64,000 nucleotides of DNA from Eudorina sp. 2006-703-Eu-15 (lineage: Eukaryota > Chlorophyta > Chlorophyceae > Chlamydomonadales > Volvocaceae): contig BDSI01000005.1 of NCBI GenBank assembly GCA_003117195.1, positions 914,857-978,856 of the forward strand. The letters run 5' to 3'. Both the position numbers and the translations under genes were made by a program. This document shows, piece after piece, positions 46,409 through 57,125 of this stretch. The number at the start of each line of letters is the position of its first letter. Position 1 is the stretch's first letter. The notes beneath the pieces are model-generated. The model did no database searches and was not told where the DNA came from. It worked only from the letters and a program-made list of their open reading frames with translations.

Positions 46409-49400
46409 ATGAGTAACAAAAACAGCCAAGCTAAAGCACCCATTGAATCAATAAACCTTACCTATTGGAGTTCCCTTAAAAAAGACAATAGTATTCAGTT
46501 CAAGTTTCAACACGGTAAAGTTTACCTCACACATGTCACTGGCGCGAAATGGTCCAAACAAGAGATCATTCTGGGGGTGGGCCGCGCGTTGATCGCCGCA
46601 TCTGTAAAAGTCAGTTCAGTAGGCTTCGGCCGTATGGCCGATGAGTGCTGCAGCTATTGCTGCGACTCGGCTGCCTCGCCCTCGTCCGCGCGGGCGTCGC
46701 AACACCAGGGCACGCTGGTTAATGACTCCATAGTCTTCTTCGACCTAGACAAGTTTAGCGTAACGAAGGATACGCGGCCGACGTGTCCTCACTGCGTAAA
46801 AGGCAAGGTTAATCTCGACGGCTGGGCGCCCCCGAGACCGATGAGGGGTTTTGTAGTAGGTGAGAGCTGGCAAAGGCTTCTCGAGATGCTGGGACAGTGC
46901 TTTGCACCGTATTTGAGGAGCAGGGCCGACCATTGTACGACACCTACTACAGGTTTGAACGGCACGGTGTACGTGTTTTCCCGGCGCTATGAATGCAAAG
47001 GTGGGACATCCTGGTCGCTGGCATTGACAGGGTTTTGGGTGTCGTGGTAAGCTGTGGGGTTAAAGTTCTGCTCGGGGTTTTCCCATCCAGCACAGCGTGC
47101 CATGGACATTATGAGTGGACGCAGACGAATACGTAGGCAGGTAGATGGCGGCGATAACGGCACTCACCTGTCTGGGTGCTCTGTGCAGGGAACCATGACT
47201 CGGGGGGCGACAAGTCCTTCCTGCTGACGGATCCGGAGGTTCTCGCGTCCTTGCCCATCGAAGTCAGCAACAGCCTCGGCGGTATCCTGACTCACAAAGG
47301 CGGTATGACCACACCGCTGCTGGATTTGCTCATGGCGGGGGTGCAGAAGGGCAGCAGCATATCCTCCATCGTGGCTACCCGGAACGAGATATCGCGCCAA
47401 GGATACCTTCAGCAGCAAGCCGAGTACTTAAGCTACGCGGCACGCGCCTGCAAGGGCAGCGGTGGTAGCGGTGGGAGCGGCGGTGGAAGCGGTGGCAGCA
47501 GCGATGGCCAGCAGACTCTCAGGTCTGTGTGGAGAAAGCAGCAGGCAAGTGATGTGTTCTTTTTGTGGGGGGTGCCACGGACTACGGCATGTACGACTAT
47601 GCGGCGATGGGGGATGTCAACAGCCTGTGCAAGCAGCTGGGCATGGTCCTGCTGTACCCCGAGGCGGAATTAAAGCTGTCAAGCACCGCGGAGGAGATGC
47701 ACTTTGATTGGCGGAAGGTCTTGCCTGGTACGTGATGAGACTGTACATATCGATTTCCCCAAGAGACTTGCATTCTACAGTTTATAACCTACTTTTCTTT
47801 CCGTCTCTTGCAGCGACACCGCCCGCCGTAATCGGTGCGCCGGTCACACCGGAGGCGGTCGCCTGTGCGTGCTGGTCCGGTGTACGAGCTCATCACGGCC
47901 AAGACGTCGAGCACAGCGCGCATACCTGCTGCTTCAGCGATCTGATGTGCGCGAGTAGGTTCACTGAATCTCTTCCACATGAACCGTTGCTTGTTAGTCG
48001 GGGTAGGATGTTTTTGTTCCAGAATTCACCGTGGTGAACTTGACAGTTGCACTCATGTCGGTCGCCTTATCCGTGTACCTTGCTTGCAGAACTTCGCTCC
48101 CTCTCTGTGACACGGATCAAGTGAAGGCCGTGTTCCAGGCTATGGACCAACTTACAAAGCATGGCTGGTGGCTGAAAGAACCCCTGCAGAAGGACCTGCC
48201 CGAAGATTGCGAGCGCGGTACGTGTGGTTGCAGTCTTCGTGTAGTGAACGGCAGTTTAGCATGACAGCACCTTATCGATTACTGTTTCGCTTCTTGCAGG
48301 GAAGCAGATCACACGCCTCCCTCAGCAGCTCGTCGTCGGTGATCAGAGCCACGTATGGGCGGGCCTGGCCAGCGGCAATTTAACTGCTGCGGTCGCGGCA
48401 TCATTGGGGCACCTTGCGGAGCAGCGCCCCGGCCTTGCTACCTCCAGCTCGATGGAATTCCCATGCCCTGACCCGCAGCAACGGGGCATCGGCCTGCCGC
48501 TGCGGGCCCTAGCCTCCCAGCAGCGGCAACCGGTCCAACAGCAGCAGCTGCGTGCAGCCCCAACACGGCCGCCACTGCCGCCGCAGCATCAGCAGCTGGA
48601 CCCTGCGCGTGCAGCCTCCACTCTGGCAGGGCAACCGACGCAAGGGCAGCAGCTGTCGGGTGGTGCCCAGCAGCCCGCACCGGCCTACACAGACTTAACG
48701 TGGACGCCGCTGCCGCCGCAGCATCAGCAGCTGGACCCTGCGCGTGCAGCCTCCACTCTGGCAGGGCAACCGACGCAAGGGCAGCAGCTGTCGGGTGGTG
48801 CCCAGCAGCCCGCACCGGCCTACACAGACTTAACGTGGACGCCGCTGCCGCCGCAGCATCAGCAGCTGGACCCTGCGCGTGCAGCCTCCACTCTGGCAGG
48901 GCAACCGACGCAAGGGCAGCAGCTGTCGGGTGGTGCCCAGCAGCCCGCACCGGCCTACACAGACTTAACGTGGACGCCGCTGCCGCCGCAGCATCAGCAG
49001 CTGGACCCTGCGCGTGCAGCCTCCACTCTGGCAGGGCAACCGACGCAAGGGCAGCAGCTGTCGGGTGGTGCCCAGCAGCCCGCACCGGCCTACAAAGACT
49101 TAACGTGGACGCCGCTGCCGCCGCAGCATCAGCAGCTGGACCCTGCGCGTGCAGCCTCCACTCTGGCAGGGCAACCGACGCAAGGGCAGCAGCTGTCGGG
49201 TGGTGCCCAGCAGCCCGCACCGGCCTACACAGACTTAACGTGGACGCCGCTGCCGCCGCAGCATCAGCAGCTGGACCCTGCGCGTGCAGCCTCCACTCTG
49301 GCAGGGCAACCGACGCAAGGGCAGCAGCTGTCGGGTGATGCCCAGCAGCCCGCACCGGCCTACAAAGACTTAACGTGGACGCCGCTGCCGCCGCAGCATC

Positions 49401-50038
49401 AGCAGCTGGACCCTGCGCGTGCAGCCTCCACTCTGGCAGGGCAACCGACGCAAGGGCAGCAGCTGTCGGGTGGTGCCCAGCAGCCCGCACCGGCCTACAC
49501 AGACTTAACGTGGACGCCGCTGCCGCCGCAGCATCAGCAGCTGGACCCTGCGCGTGCAGCCTCCACTCTGGCAGGGCAACCGACGCAAGGGCAGCAGCTG
49601 TCGGGTGGTGCCCAGCAGCCCGCACCGGCCTACAAAGACTTAACGTGGACGCCGCTGCCGCCGCAGCATCAGCAGCTGGACCCTGCGCGTGCAGCCTCCA
49701 CTCTGGCAGGGCAACCGACGCAAGGGCAGCAGCTGTCGGGTGGTGCCCAGCAGCCCGCACCGGCCTACACAGACTTAACGTGGACGCCGCTGCCGCCGCA
49801 GCATCAGCAGCTGGACCCTGCGCGTGCAGCCTCCACTCTGGCAGGGCAACCGACGCAAGGGCAGCAGCTGTCGGGTGATGCCCAGCAGCCCGCACCGGCC
49901 TACACAGACTTAAAGTGGACGCCGCTGCCGCTGCAGCATCAGCAGCTGGACCCCGCGCGTGCAGCCTCCACTCTGGCAGGGCAACCGACGCAAGGGCAGT
50001 GGTTTCCAACTGCTGGGTGGGTAGGGGCAGGAACGTGA
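46409..50038 (+). CDS. DUF6729-like protein with eleven 45-residue repeats
   Basis: Exons: 46409-47000, 47189-about 47528, about 47627-47727, 47814-47946, 48090-48217, 48300-50038 (stop TGA). Phases agree except at 47520-47630, where the junction is uncertain or frameshifted. Exon 1 has a zinc-ribbon-like CPHCVKGKVNLDGW followed later by RRYEC; exon 2 continues FLLTDPEVLASLP and LTHKGGMTTPLLDLLMAGV. This order (CPxC...GW, RYxC, DPxVLxxLP, LTHxxG) is that of DUF6729 proteins, recalled as frequent in transposon-rich fungal and algal genomes; assignment is from memory. The last exon turns into eleven Pro/Gln/Ala-rich repeats (PLPPQHQQLDPARAASTLAG), predicted disordered. Codons are less GC-biased than in the 1-41 kb genes. 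Could be a domesticated or decaying mobile-element gene. Confidence 0.55.
48571..49999. repeat. 135-bp coding minisatellite, eleven copies
   Basis: Units begin at 48571, 48706, 48841 and so on to 49921, exactly 135 bp apart; 135 is a multiple of three, so the 45-residue peptide repeat stays in frame. The copies differ only by a few substitutions (ACA/AAA giving Tyr-Thr or Tyr-Lys before Asp-Leu, GGT/GAT giving Gly or Asp). The last copy is partial and diverges. The minus strand is also open across the array, a by-product of the same periodicity. Confidence 0.97.
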
Positions 50039-50752
50039 TTAATCTAGTTTGTTCGGGCGTGATCGATCTAGTTTGTTCGGGCTGCCTGCCCCTGGTGTAT
50101 TTGGGGGGGACGTTGCTGGATTGGTGGTGTAAGGGTCGTTTGGCCAGCGGCTGACAATTGTTGTGATCCAGCGTGGGGCTGCCTTACTGCGCTTTTGCGG
50201 CACTGCAGCACCAACACGGGTTTGCTGTAACAGTCCGTCTTGCAGGAAGAGAGCCAACCGCAGACCGCATCTAATGAGGATTATACAGCAGGGTCCCGTA
50301 CCGGAGTTGACATATCAAAGTAGCAGCTGTGGGAATGGCAGCGGCGTCATTCCACGTCTAGGCAACACCACTTTGTGGGGTGCGCGATACATAAAGCAAA
50401 TAATTTATGCAGTGTGTCTGGAACTAGCGTCCGAACAACTCCAAGTGCGATGGGGACGGGCACATGATCCATGGGGGCGGCACACACACAGTGATGCAAA
50501 GGCCTGACAACCCCGAAAAACGCACGGCCTTGGTTCCATACCGCGTTCAAGGCGAGCTAAGCACTATAACATGCGCATGCTGATACAGCTATGACCCCAG
50601 GCACTTCCGATTACAAGGCGGGTTTTTTTCGTTGGTAGGGAAGCATAAGGCTGCTCATTCTAACAGCCCCAGTGGGGCCCAGACACATTACCCAACGGCG
50701 GGTGGCTCTCGCCGCTCTCCCCTGGTCTGCCCATCGTCATCCCCGTTGCTTG

Positions 50753-51512
50753 TGAGATCGCATGCCAGGGCCTGAGACCGCGTGCCAGGGCCTGAGACCG
50801 CGTGCCAGGGCCTGAGACCGCGTGCCAGGGCCTGAGACCTCGTGTCAGGCCCTGGGGTGCGGTCTCAGGAGCTGACACGCGGTATTAGGCCGTGGCAGGG
50901 GGTCTCAGGCCCTGGTGCGCGGTCTCAGGAGCTGACACGCGGTATTAGGCCGTGGCAGGGGGTCTCAGGCCCTGGGGTGCGGTCTCAGGAGCTGACACGT
51001 GGTATAAGGCCGTGGCAGGGGGTCTCAGGCCCTGGGGTGCGGTCTCAGGAGCTGACACGCGGTATAAGGCCGTGGCAGGGGGTCTCAGGCCCTGGGGTGC
51101 GGTCTCAGGAGCTGACACGCGGTATTAGGCCGTGGCAGGGGGTCTCAGGCCCTGAGGTGCGGTCTCAGGAGCTGACACGCGGTATTAGGCCGTGGCAGGG
51201 GGTCTCAGGCCCTGGGGTGCGGTCTCAGGAGCTGACACGCGGTATAAGGCCGTGGCAGGGGGTCTCAGGCCCTGGGGCGCGGTCTCAGGAGCTGACACGC
51301 GGTATTAGGCCGTGGCAGGGGGTCTAAGGCCCTGGGGTGCGGTCTCAGGAGCTGACACGCGGTATTAGGCCGTGGCAGGGGGTCTCAGGCCCTGGTGCGC
51401 GGTCTCAGGAGCTGACACGCGGTATAAGGCCGTGGCAGGGGTTCTCAGGCCCTTGAGACCGCTTCCCAGGGCCTGAGACCGCTTGCCAGGGCCTGAGACC
51501 ACGAACCCGTCA
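50753..51512. repeat. Composite satellite: 60-bp array flanked by opposed 20-bp arrays
   Basis: Left, 50753-50840: about four copies of a 20-bp unit (GCCTGAGACCGCGTGCCAGG). Centre, about 50850-51450: about ten copies of a 60-bp unit containing GGTCTCAGGCCCTGG and GGTCTCAGGAGCTGACACGC. Right, about 51450-51512: two to three copies of GCCTGAGACCGCTTGCCAGG. The flanking units carry CCTGAGACC while the central units carry its complement GGTCTCAGG, so flanks and core are in opposite orientation. Confidence 0.93.
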
Positions 51513-52897
51513 CCGACAACGACTGCAACGACTGGCAACGCGTTTCGCACTGCATAGTTTCTGCCACAAACCACAAAAAACGACTGATCCATCATTCATG
51601 TGGACGCTTCACATCGTTTTTCAGAAGTAAAGCTTTTGTGGGTTTTTATCCAAGCCCCGCTGACAGATGATAACATTTGACGAAGAGCATTGCGTTTCAC
51701 TAATGTTGCTAATACCCGCTGTCAAAAGCAGCTAAGTTCTTGTATGTGGCGTTTCTCTTTCTCCCCTAAAGTCAAGATGTCTGTATTTTGGATCCCGAAT
51801 GATCTATGCCTCCGCCTGGGCACCCTAATGATACAAAAGATCTCCGCGTGCACGTAATTTAACTCTGTTTTCAATGGTGACCTCGCGGTCGCCTACAACC
51901 TCTGTTTAGGCTCAATATATGCTATTTGGTTAGGCTGCAAGATTCAGTAATTAGAGTTAGAAGGATGAATTTGAGTATGAAAATGAAGGTTTCGGCGACT
52001 CAAATTCGTGAAATTAGAAATTCTAGGGTGCTGTATCTCCAGTAATTACTTACTGCTATAGGGTGGCTGTATAGAAGGAATTACAGCGGCCGTAGGCCGC
52101 TGGACTTTTTTTAGAAAATTGCGCAAATTGCCGGAAAAGGTGGACACGATCTAGGTAAGGATGAATAGTTACAAATACGGGAGGAAAAAATCACTCTTTG
52201 GCCGCATGACGGACCGCGATATCATGCGTATGGTGTTTTTGGCGTAGGATTTCAATGTCAAGGTTATAGAACTGTATGCGATATACAACATGAACTATTG
52301 ACGTATTGCAATAAGGAAGCCATTGTGACGAATGTGCATTGTTACTGTTGTTATGTTTGTTGAAGCAGTTGTTGTGTAAAACGCATTGTGCCGAATAGAC
52401 TAATATGTTATGTTAACCAGAGGCATCCATGTATTGTATTGCCATTATTGTAACTGACGAGCAGGGACGACAGGCAAAAGTGCTGAGGCATTGTTTGTGG
52501 TTGGTCCCTGTTTGCCATTGACAGCATTGCACCTCATTCCATTGCACCTCATCCCTGTTTTCCTTTGTTGATCATAGCAGTCGAGTTGGAGCTTGTCTTG
52601 TCCTTTACCACCGGTCATAGCCGATGTAGTTGTTTGTATAGCTTTGTTTAGTGTGTATTTGTTCAACCAGGCACCCAGGCGGAAATCGTCAGGAAGGAAG
52701 GTGTACACATGAAGGATCTGAAAGGACTGCAGACGATAACATCGTTTCATCGTGAAATTGCAGGAGAATGAAACGATCGTGGAACGCAATGGCCAGGAAC
52801 AATGGCGAGGCGAGTGCCTCAGCGCGGAAGCTCCGATGGCCAGCAGCGCAAATTGTGGAGCTTTGGATTTTGTTTGAAACAGCATAAGCATGCGCAG
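51513..52897. other. Stretch without a recognisable gene
   Basis: AT-richer DNA with no convincing ORF. A minus-strand open frame at 52445-52891 has no start context or family signal. Missing upstream exons of the OTU-like gene may lie here but were not found. Confidence 0.4.
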
Positions 52898-53207
52898 GTA
52901 TGCATGTGAATATCATATTGGTGATTGCTTCTTCGACTCAGTAAGCTTCGCCTTGCTAGTAGTTCATGGCGTAGACGTCACATCTAGTAATGTTCGCGCA
53001 CGTTCTTGTAACATGGTGTCGCAATATTTGAACGAGTATCATAGATTGATTTTTGAGGTTCAACTGCAAGCACAACGGGACGTCCGTATAGCTGTAAACG
53101 TGAAATGTCATGGAACTGAATGAAGGACTAGCACGCAACGATTTAAGCATGCCATGTATCATTATGGCGGGTTGCAAAACAAGTTCCGTTTTCCAACGTG
53201 AAATCCG

Positions 53208-54585
53208 CAGGGTTGGTACCGTATTGGTTTGACCCATCTCGTCGTATCCGTAATCCTTGAAATTTTACGCCGGGCGTAACTCCGTAATGTTGCGTATTAC
53301 AGAAAAGGCTTCTTTCTTTCTTTCTCAAATAGCTTCTTTAACCTGTAGATATGGAAAGCGTAATGGTTGCACCGGCTTCCCGGGCCATGACCGCAACATC
53401 GACCAGGACACCCCTCAAACCAGCTCAGAAACAGGTGCTCGCAACTCCTATTGGCTCTTTGAATGTTCACAATGCATCCATTCTTCGGTCAACAACTGTT
53501 GGCCGCCGCGGCAAGCCCAAACCGCACTCGCCGGCGCGCCGTTCCTAAAGGGGAGTACTCATAGCTAACCGAAGCAACACTGCATTTGAGGTAAGAACCT
53601 CTTTGCTGGCTACCCTCATATCCTATTTCTATAGGTGACACGGTACGCAGTCACCTCACACCCCGAGGAGACCCTCATCCTCCCAGCCACTCCCTTCCTT
53701 GCGCTCACGCACATCCCCAGACGGCAAACCAATCCTTCTCTCACAACCACAACAATACCTAGTAACCCTAAGACCCTCAGCCCTGCCCTAAGGCCGTGCC
53801 TAAGGCCTCTACGCGTCTCCAACCCTGTACGACCTGCCCTTCTGCCCCTGGTCCGGCTTCATCGGGTCCTTGCTCCTCCACGGTTTTGTTAGACAACCCC
53901 GCATCGGCGAACTGCAGCATGCTGGTCTGGCCCCGCCCAGTGTGCTTGGCCTTCTTTGCACCCCCTATGGAGCACGCGACGCTCCGCTGGTTGCGGACGG
54001 GGTGCACCCGTCATCGTCATCCCCAACCTGGCTGTGCGCGCTTTTTAACGTTGTCTCCGCGGCGCGTTGCTGGGTGAAGGCATCCCTATCCCCCACGCTG
54101 ATCTTGGTGCACTCGTCAATGAGATGCGGCCCCAGCTTCTCAGGCCTTGCCTCGGCTACGCTGAAGACCTGCCCACAGTGGTTGCATTTCTTCGCGTAGC
54201 GGTTGCTTTTCTTACAGTATTCTCCAAAGTTCGAGTAGTGCTGACCAAGAACACCTGCTGGACGGCCTGGGCCAGCTTTCTTGGTAGGTTCCATTGCCCT
54301 CCATGTCAGTGTCAAATGACCCCAACCGGCGCTCCCCTTACTAGGAGGTTAAAAAACAACAATTGACAACCAGATCAGGTAAGTCAGCTAAGCATGAAAG
54401 CGTTGTTTGCCCTTTGGAAGGCGCCAAGCTGGCGCCAAGTAAGGTGCCGCTCTGAAACTTCCTCACGTATTTTACGCCCAACATTTACGCCAGACGTCTT
54501 AGAAGGGTACCCGTGATGCGTAACTAGCGTAATATTACGCCGGTGTAATTTGGGTGTATCATTACGGAATACGGTACCAACCCTG
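53208..54585 (-). mobile_element. hAT-superfamily DNA transposon, 1,378 bp, internally deleted
   Basis: Ends are CAGGGTTGGTACCGTATT at 53208 and its complement ending at 54585, an 18-bp terminal inverted repeat of hAT type. The flanking 8-bp target duplication is GAAATCCG (53200-53207) against GAAATTCG (54586-54593), one mismatch. TTACGCC/GGCGTAA motifs cluster just inside both ends (about 53270 and 54480-54540), as subterminal transposase-binding sites do. It encodes only a zinc-finger fragment on the minus strand, not a full transposase, so it is non-autonomous. Confidence 0.9.
53780..54294 (-). pseudogene. BED-type zinc finger fragment of a hAT transposase
   Basis: ATG at 54294 opens a frame with KKCNHCGQVFSVAEARPEKL then GPHLIDEC, a C-x2-C...H-x(3-5)-C pattern typical of BED fingers that let hAT transposases bind DNA. 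Around 53965 the frame ends, but coding-like sequence (SMLQFADAGLSNKTVEEQ) continues in a shifted frame to about 53780, so a frameshift or tiny intron is implied. The RNase-H-like catalytic part and dimerisation domain are absent. Confidence 0.65.
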
Positions 54586-54884
54586 GAAATTCGCGATGTT
54601 GAGCAACCTCGATTGGTAGGACTTTGGTCAGGTTGCTCGTCCAAAATTGCTCACCAAAAAGCAGTGAAGGGGGCCTGTGGGCGGATGCTATTGTCTTTCC
54701 GTGGGTTGCCCGAAGCTTAGGAATATCACTAACTATATGGGACGCTGCTTCGGCCGCAATAGTAGAGCAGCACTCTGCTGGAGCAGCATCACGAAGATTT
54801 CATATCGCACGACTGGGCGCGCATTATGAACCGGTGTTGCCAGTAACGTTATTCACCAATTCGGCAATACAAGTGGAGATGGCA

Positions 54885-56600
54885 GGGTTTCACGGCATCC
54901 CGACACCACATGGTGGTGTTGGGGACGGAAGAGGACAGCCGCGGCTTCCGGCAGGGCCATCTCTGGTCCCGCCTGCGTGTCGCGCCTCAGCCTGACACAT
55001 TCGGGGCAGACCCACTGGCCGGGCGGCACAGTGTGAGTGGTGGGGACAGGCACTGCCCGTCCCGCAAGCGTCGCACAGCAGCATGTGCATGTGCGCCTCA
55101 TCGTGCGGCGATTGGCAGACCTCACAGGCGAGGTCCGCCGCAGGCCGCTGCAGCTGCGGGTCGACGATTGGGTCGAGGTAAACCAAGAGCGCGGCCTTAA
55201 CTGCTCCACCCTCCTCCTAATCCTCTGCGCATCCTTCCCGATCAACACCACAACCCCCTTTGACCCAGCCCGCTCTACCCGCAGCACTTCATCGTACACC
55301 GGCACCTGCAGAGTGTTGTTCACTGCAGGCCGCCTCACGTAGATGTAGTCCCCGGGAGTGAACTCCTTTCCGATACTGTCCCGACCTCACGTGGGTGTAG
55401 CGCCGGCTGTCTTGGTGCGGTGCGTAGAGCAAATTTTCCGCGGCGATGGGAGCGTGCCGCCACAGCAGAGTGGAGCGCTCCAGGAGTGCTGCCACGTATG
55501 CCTCAACCGTTATCCTCCCTTCCGGCCCCAGCAGCACCTCCACACACTCCCGCACCGCAGGGGGCACGACCGATTTCACGCCGAACATGAGTTCGTATGG
55601 CGAGAGCCGGGTCGAGCCCTGGGGCGAGCATCGATAGGCAAGCGCCAGCCAAGGCAGCTGCTGATCCCAGTCGTCCGAGTGCTGGGTCTCCACACAGTGC
55701 TTGCACAGAGCCGCCTTCACCACCCTCACCAGTCGCTCAGCTGCCCCGTCTGCCTGGGGATGACCGGCGGAGGTGAAGCGATGATCCACAAAACACTGCA
55801 GAAGAAGTTGATGAAAGGCACCCTGAAATTCGCCACTGTGATCCGTCAGAACCTCAGCCAGAGCCGAGAAGCGAGTGATGAGCTCCAACAGATCATGGAA
55901 TGTCTCCTCAGGTTGCTAGGGTTTAGCCGCACCGGCTGCCCTTCCTCCACCGTGACCCCCGCCGACGCACCCCGAAGGTACGCCAGCACCCCGAAGGTAC
56001 ACCAGCATTGACGTATCTTGCCACACGGCAGGGTCTTGGCCTTCCACCAAAGCGCTTTCCTGCGCCTCAGCGGCTGCCGCCACAGCAGCAGTGGCCATAA
56101 CTGCCGCCAGCCCAGGTGCCTGCTGTGCAAGCAAGGCATGGGCCAGCGGTGTCAGCATGTTGTCCATCTCCACCAGAAGCGATGGCGCCGCCGCCGCCGG
56201 TCCCGCAGGCCTCTGTACCATGCTGACAGGCACAGGTGCGGGCGTCTCCAGATTGGGTCCCCCCCCTGCGGGTTAGCAGGGATCTGCCGCGCTGCAGGAT
56301 ACTGTATGTCATGCATGTGGAGTGACAAAAGCACGATGAAGTGCCATGCAGAGGGAGAGAGCAACCTGGAAGACCGGCGGCGGTGACAACCGCTCCAGCA
56401 GCTCCTGCTCCAGCTCCAGTGTGAGGTGTCACACGGTCCGCAGCCAGAAGCCAGCCGCCGCCGAGTAATCGGCGGCAGCAACTCAGGCCGGTGCGCGATC
56501 GGGCCCCATCCGCAGCGGCGTGCTGGTGACTGATGGCGGCGGCAGAGCCACCCAAGGCCCACCGGGCACATCAACTGCCGCATACAGCGGGGCCAGCACG
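54885..56600 (-). mobile_element. Ty3/gypsy retrotransposon remnant: integrase and PHD finger
   Basis: Minus frame 55289-55888 encodes the integrase core: EVLTDHSGEFQGAFHQLL contains the second catalytic Asp and TSAGHPQADGAAERLVRVVK the Glu, followed by WLALAYRCSPQGSTRLSPYE. The first catalytic Asp and the HHCC zinc domain are missing: upstream sequence (VWQDTSMLVYLRGA, about 55990-56030) is joined to the integrase in another frame, indicating an internal deletion. Downstream a PHD finger is read across two frames (CEVCQSPHDEAHMHMLLCDA, then GQWVCPEC at about 54960-55130), needing a frameshift. No LTRs were recognised. A dead copy. Confidence 0.75.
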
Positions 56601-57125
56601 CACCGTGCTAGCTGCTGCGGGCTTGCGCCCGGCGGGCAGCAGCTCGGCCAAGGTGCGGCCGTCGGGCGGCCGCCATTTCTTGACACAGTGCTGCAGGTGC
56701 ACCGTGTTGGTGATGTTGGTGAAGAGGCAGCTCAACTGATGAACCGCCGCACCAGGGACGGCGGCGTCCAGGCATGAAAGCAGGCCCAAGGGCCACGCCC
56801 TGTGCGGCTCCGTGTCAATGTTGATGAATGGGCCCTCCAGCAGGAAGGCCGGCGGCGTGAGGCGCCGCTCTCTGCGATATGACTGCAAGCCCCCTAAGAA
56901 CCCCACTATCTGATCAGTGCTCCAGTCGCTGTTCCCCGCCCAGCTGCCTACGACTAACCAGACGAACTCATACCCCACCCATCGCCTCCACCGAGGCTGC
57001 ACAATGCAGCAGTTCTGCTGTAGTACCGAACTCTGGGATGAATGTAGTGTCCCAGGCCACAACTTGAAGCAAGTCCTCTTCCAGATGGATAACGGCCTTG
57101 AGCGCGTCATTGGCAGGATGCGCAA
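56571..57125 (-). CDS. Unrecognised minus-strand ORF next to the gypsy remnant
   Basis: An open frame of 184 codons contains NSDWSTDQIVGFLGGLQSYR and TPPAFLLEGPFINIDTEPHR, with better coding character than its other frames. It lies just upstream of the gypsy integrase in the same orientation, so it is probably part of the same degraded polyprotein, but I cannot place it in a known retroelement domain. No start context. Confidence 0.35.
   Translation of the reverse strand: MRILPMTRSRPLSIWKRTCFKLWPGTLHSSQSSVLQQNCCIVQPRWRRWVGYEFVWLVVGSWAGNSDWSTDQIVGFLGGLQSYRRERRLTPPAFLLEGPFINIDTEPHRAWPLGLLSCLDAAVPGAAVHQLSCLFTNITNTVHLQHCVKKWRPPDGRTLAELLPAGRKPAAASTVRAGPAVCGS

Larger units (their letters stand above)
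52898..54860 (+). pseudogene. OTU-type cysteine protease gene, split by a hAT insertion and cut at its 3' side
   Basis: Two plus-strand blocks carry the two ends of an OTU fold. Block 1, from acceptor TGCGCAG at 52898 to about 53103, reads YHIGDCFFDSVSFALLVVHG, matching the catalytic Asp/Cys motif GDCxF of OTU deubiquitinases. Block 2, from acceptor AAAGCAG at 54665 to about 54860, reads GGLWADAIVFPWVARSLGIS and later ARLGAHYEPVLP, matching the W...E/D...A...L region and the catalytic-His motif (HYxxV). Between them sits a 1,378-bp hAT transposon, apparently within an intron. Upstream exons and a start codon were not found, and gypsy-derived sequence begins about 25 bp after block 2, so the gene may be broken. 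Low GC3 differs from the left-half genes. Phase between the blocks is not resolved. Confidence 0.55.

Noticed and set aside
48438..50009. 523-codon minus-strand ORF (Ala-rich) across the 135-bp repeats
   Set aside because: It is the antisense of the plus-strand in-frame minisatellite; the periodicity keeps it open. The plus strand has upstream exons with matching splice phases.
50753..51512. Regular repeats at 60-bp spacing, considered as a CRISPR array
   Set aside because: The units are contiguous with no unique spacers, and the context is eukaryotic; it is a satellite.
53351..53548. Plus-strand ATG-initiated ORF (contains TPLKPAQKQVLATPIGSLNV)
   Set aside because: Lies inside the hAT element antisense to its zinc-finger fragment, is short, and has no recognisable domain; might be a remnant but not supportable as a gene.
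53208..57125. Long terminal repeats for the gypsy remnant
   Set aside because: No pair of direct repeats with TG...CA ends was found on either side; the remnant appears truncated at both ends.
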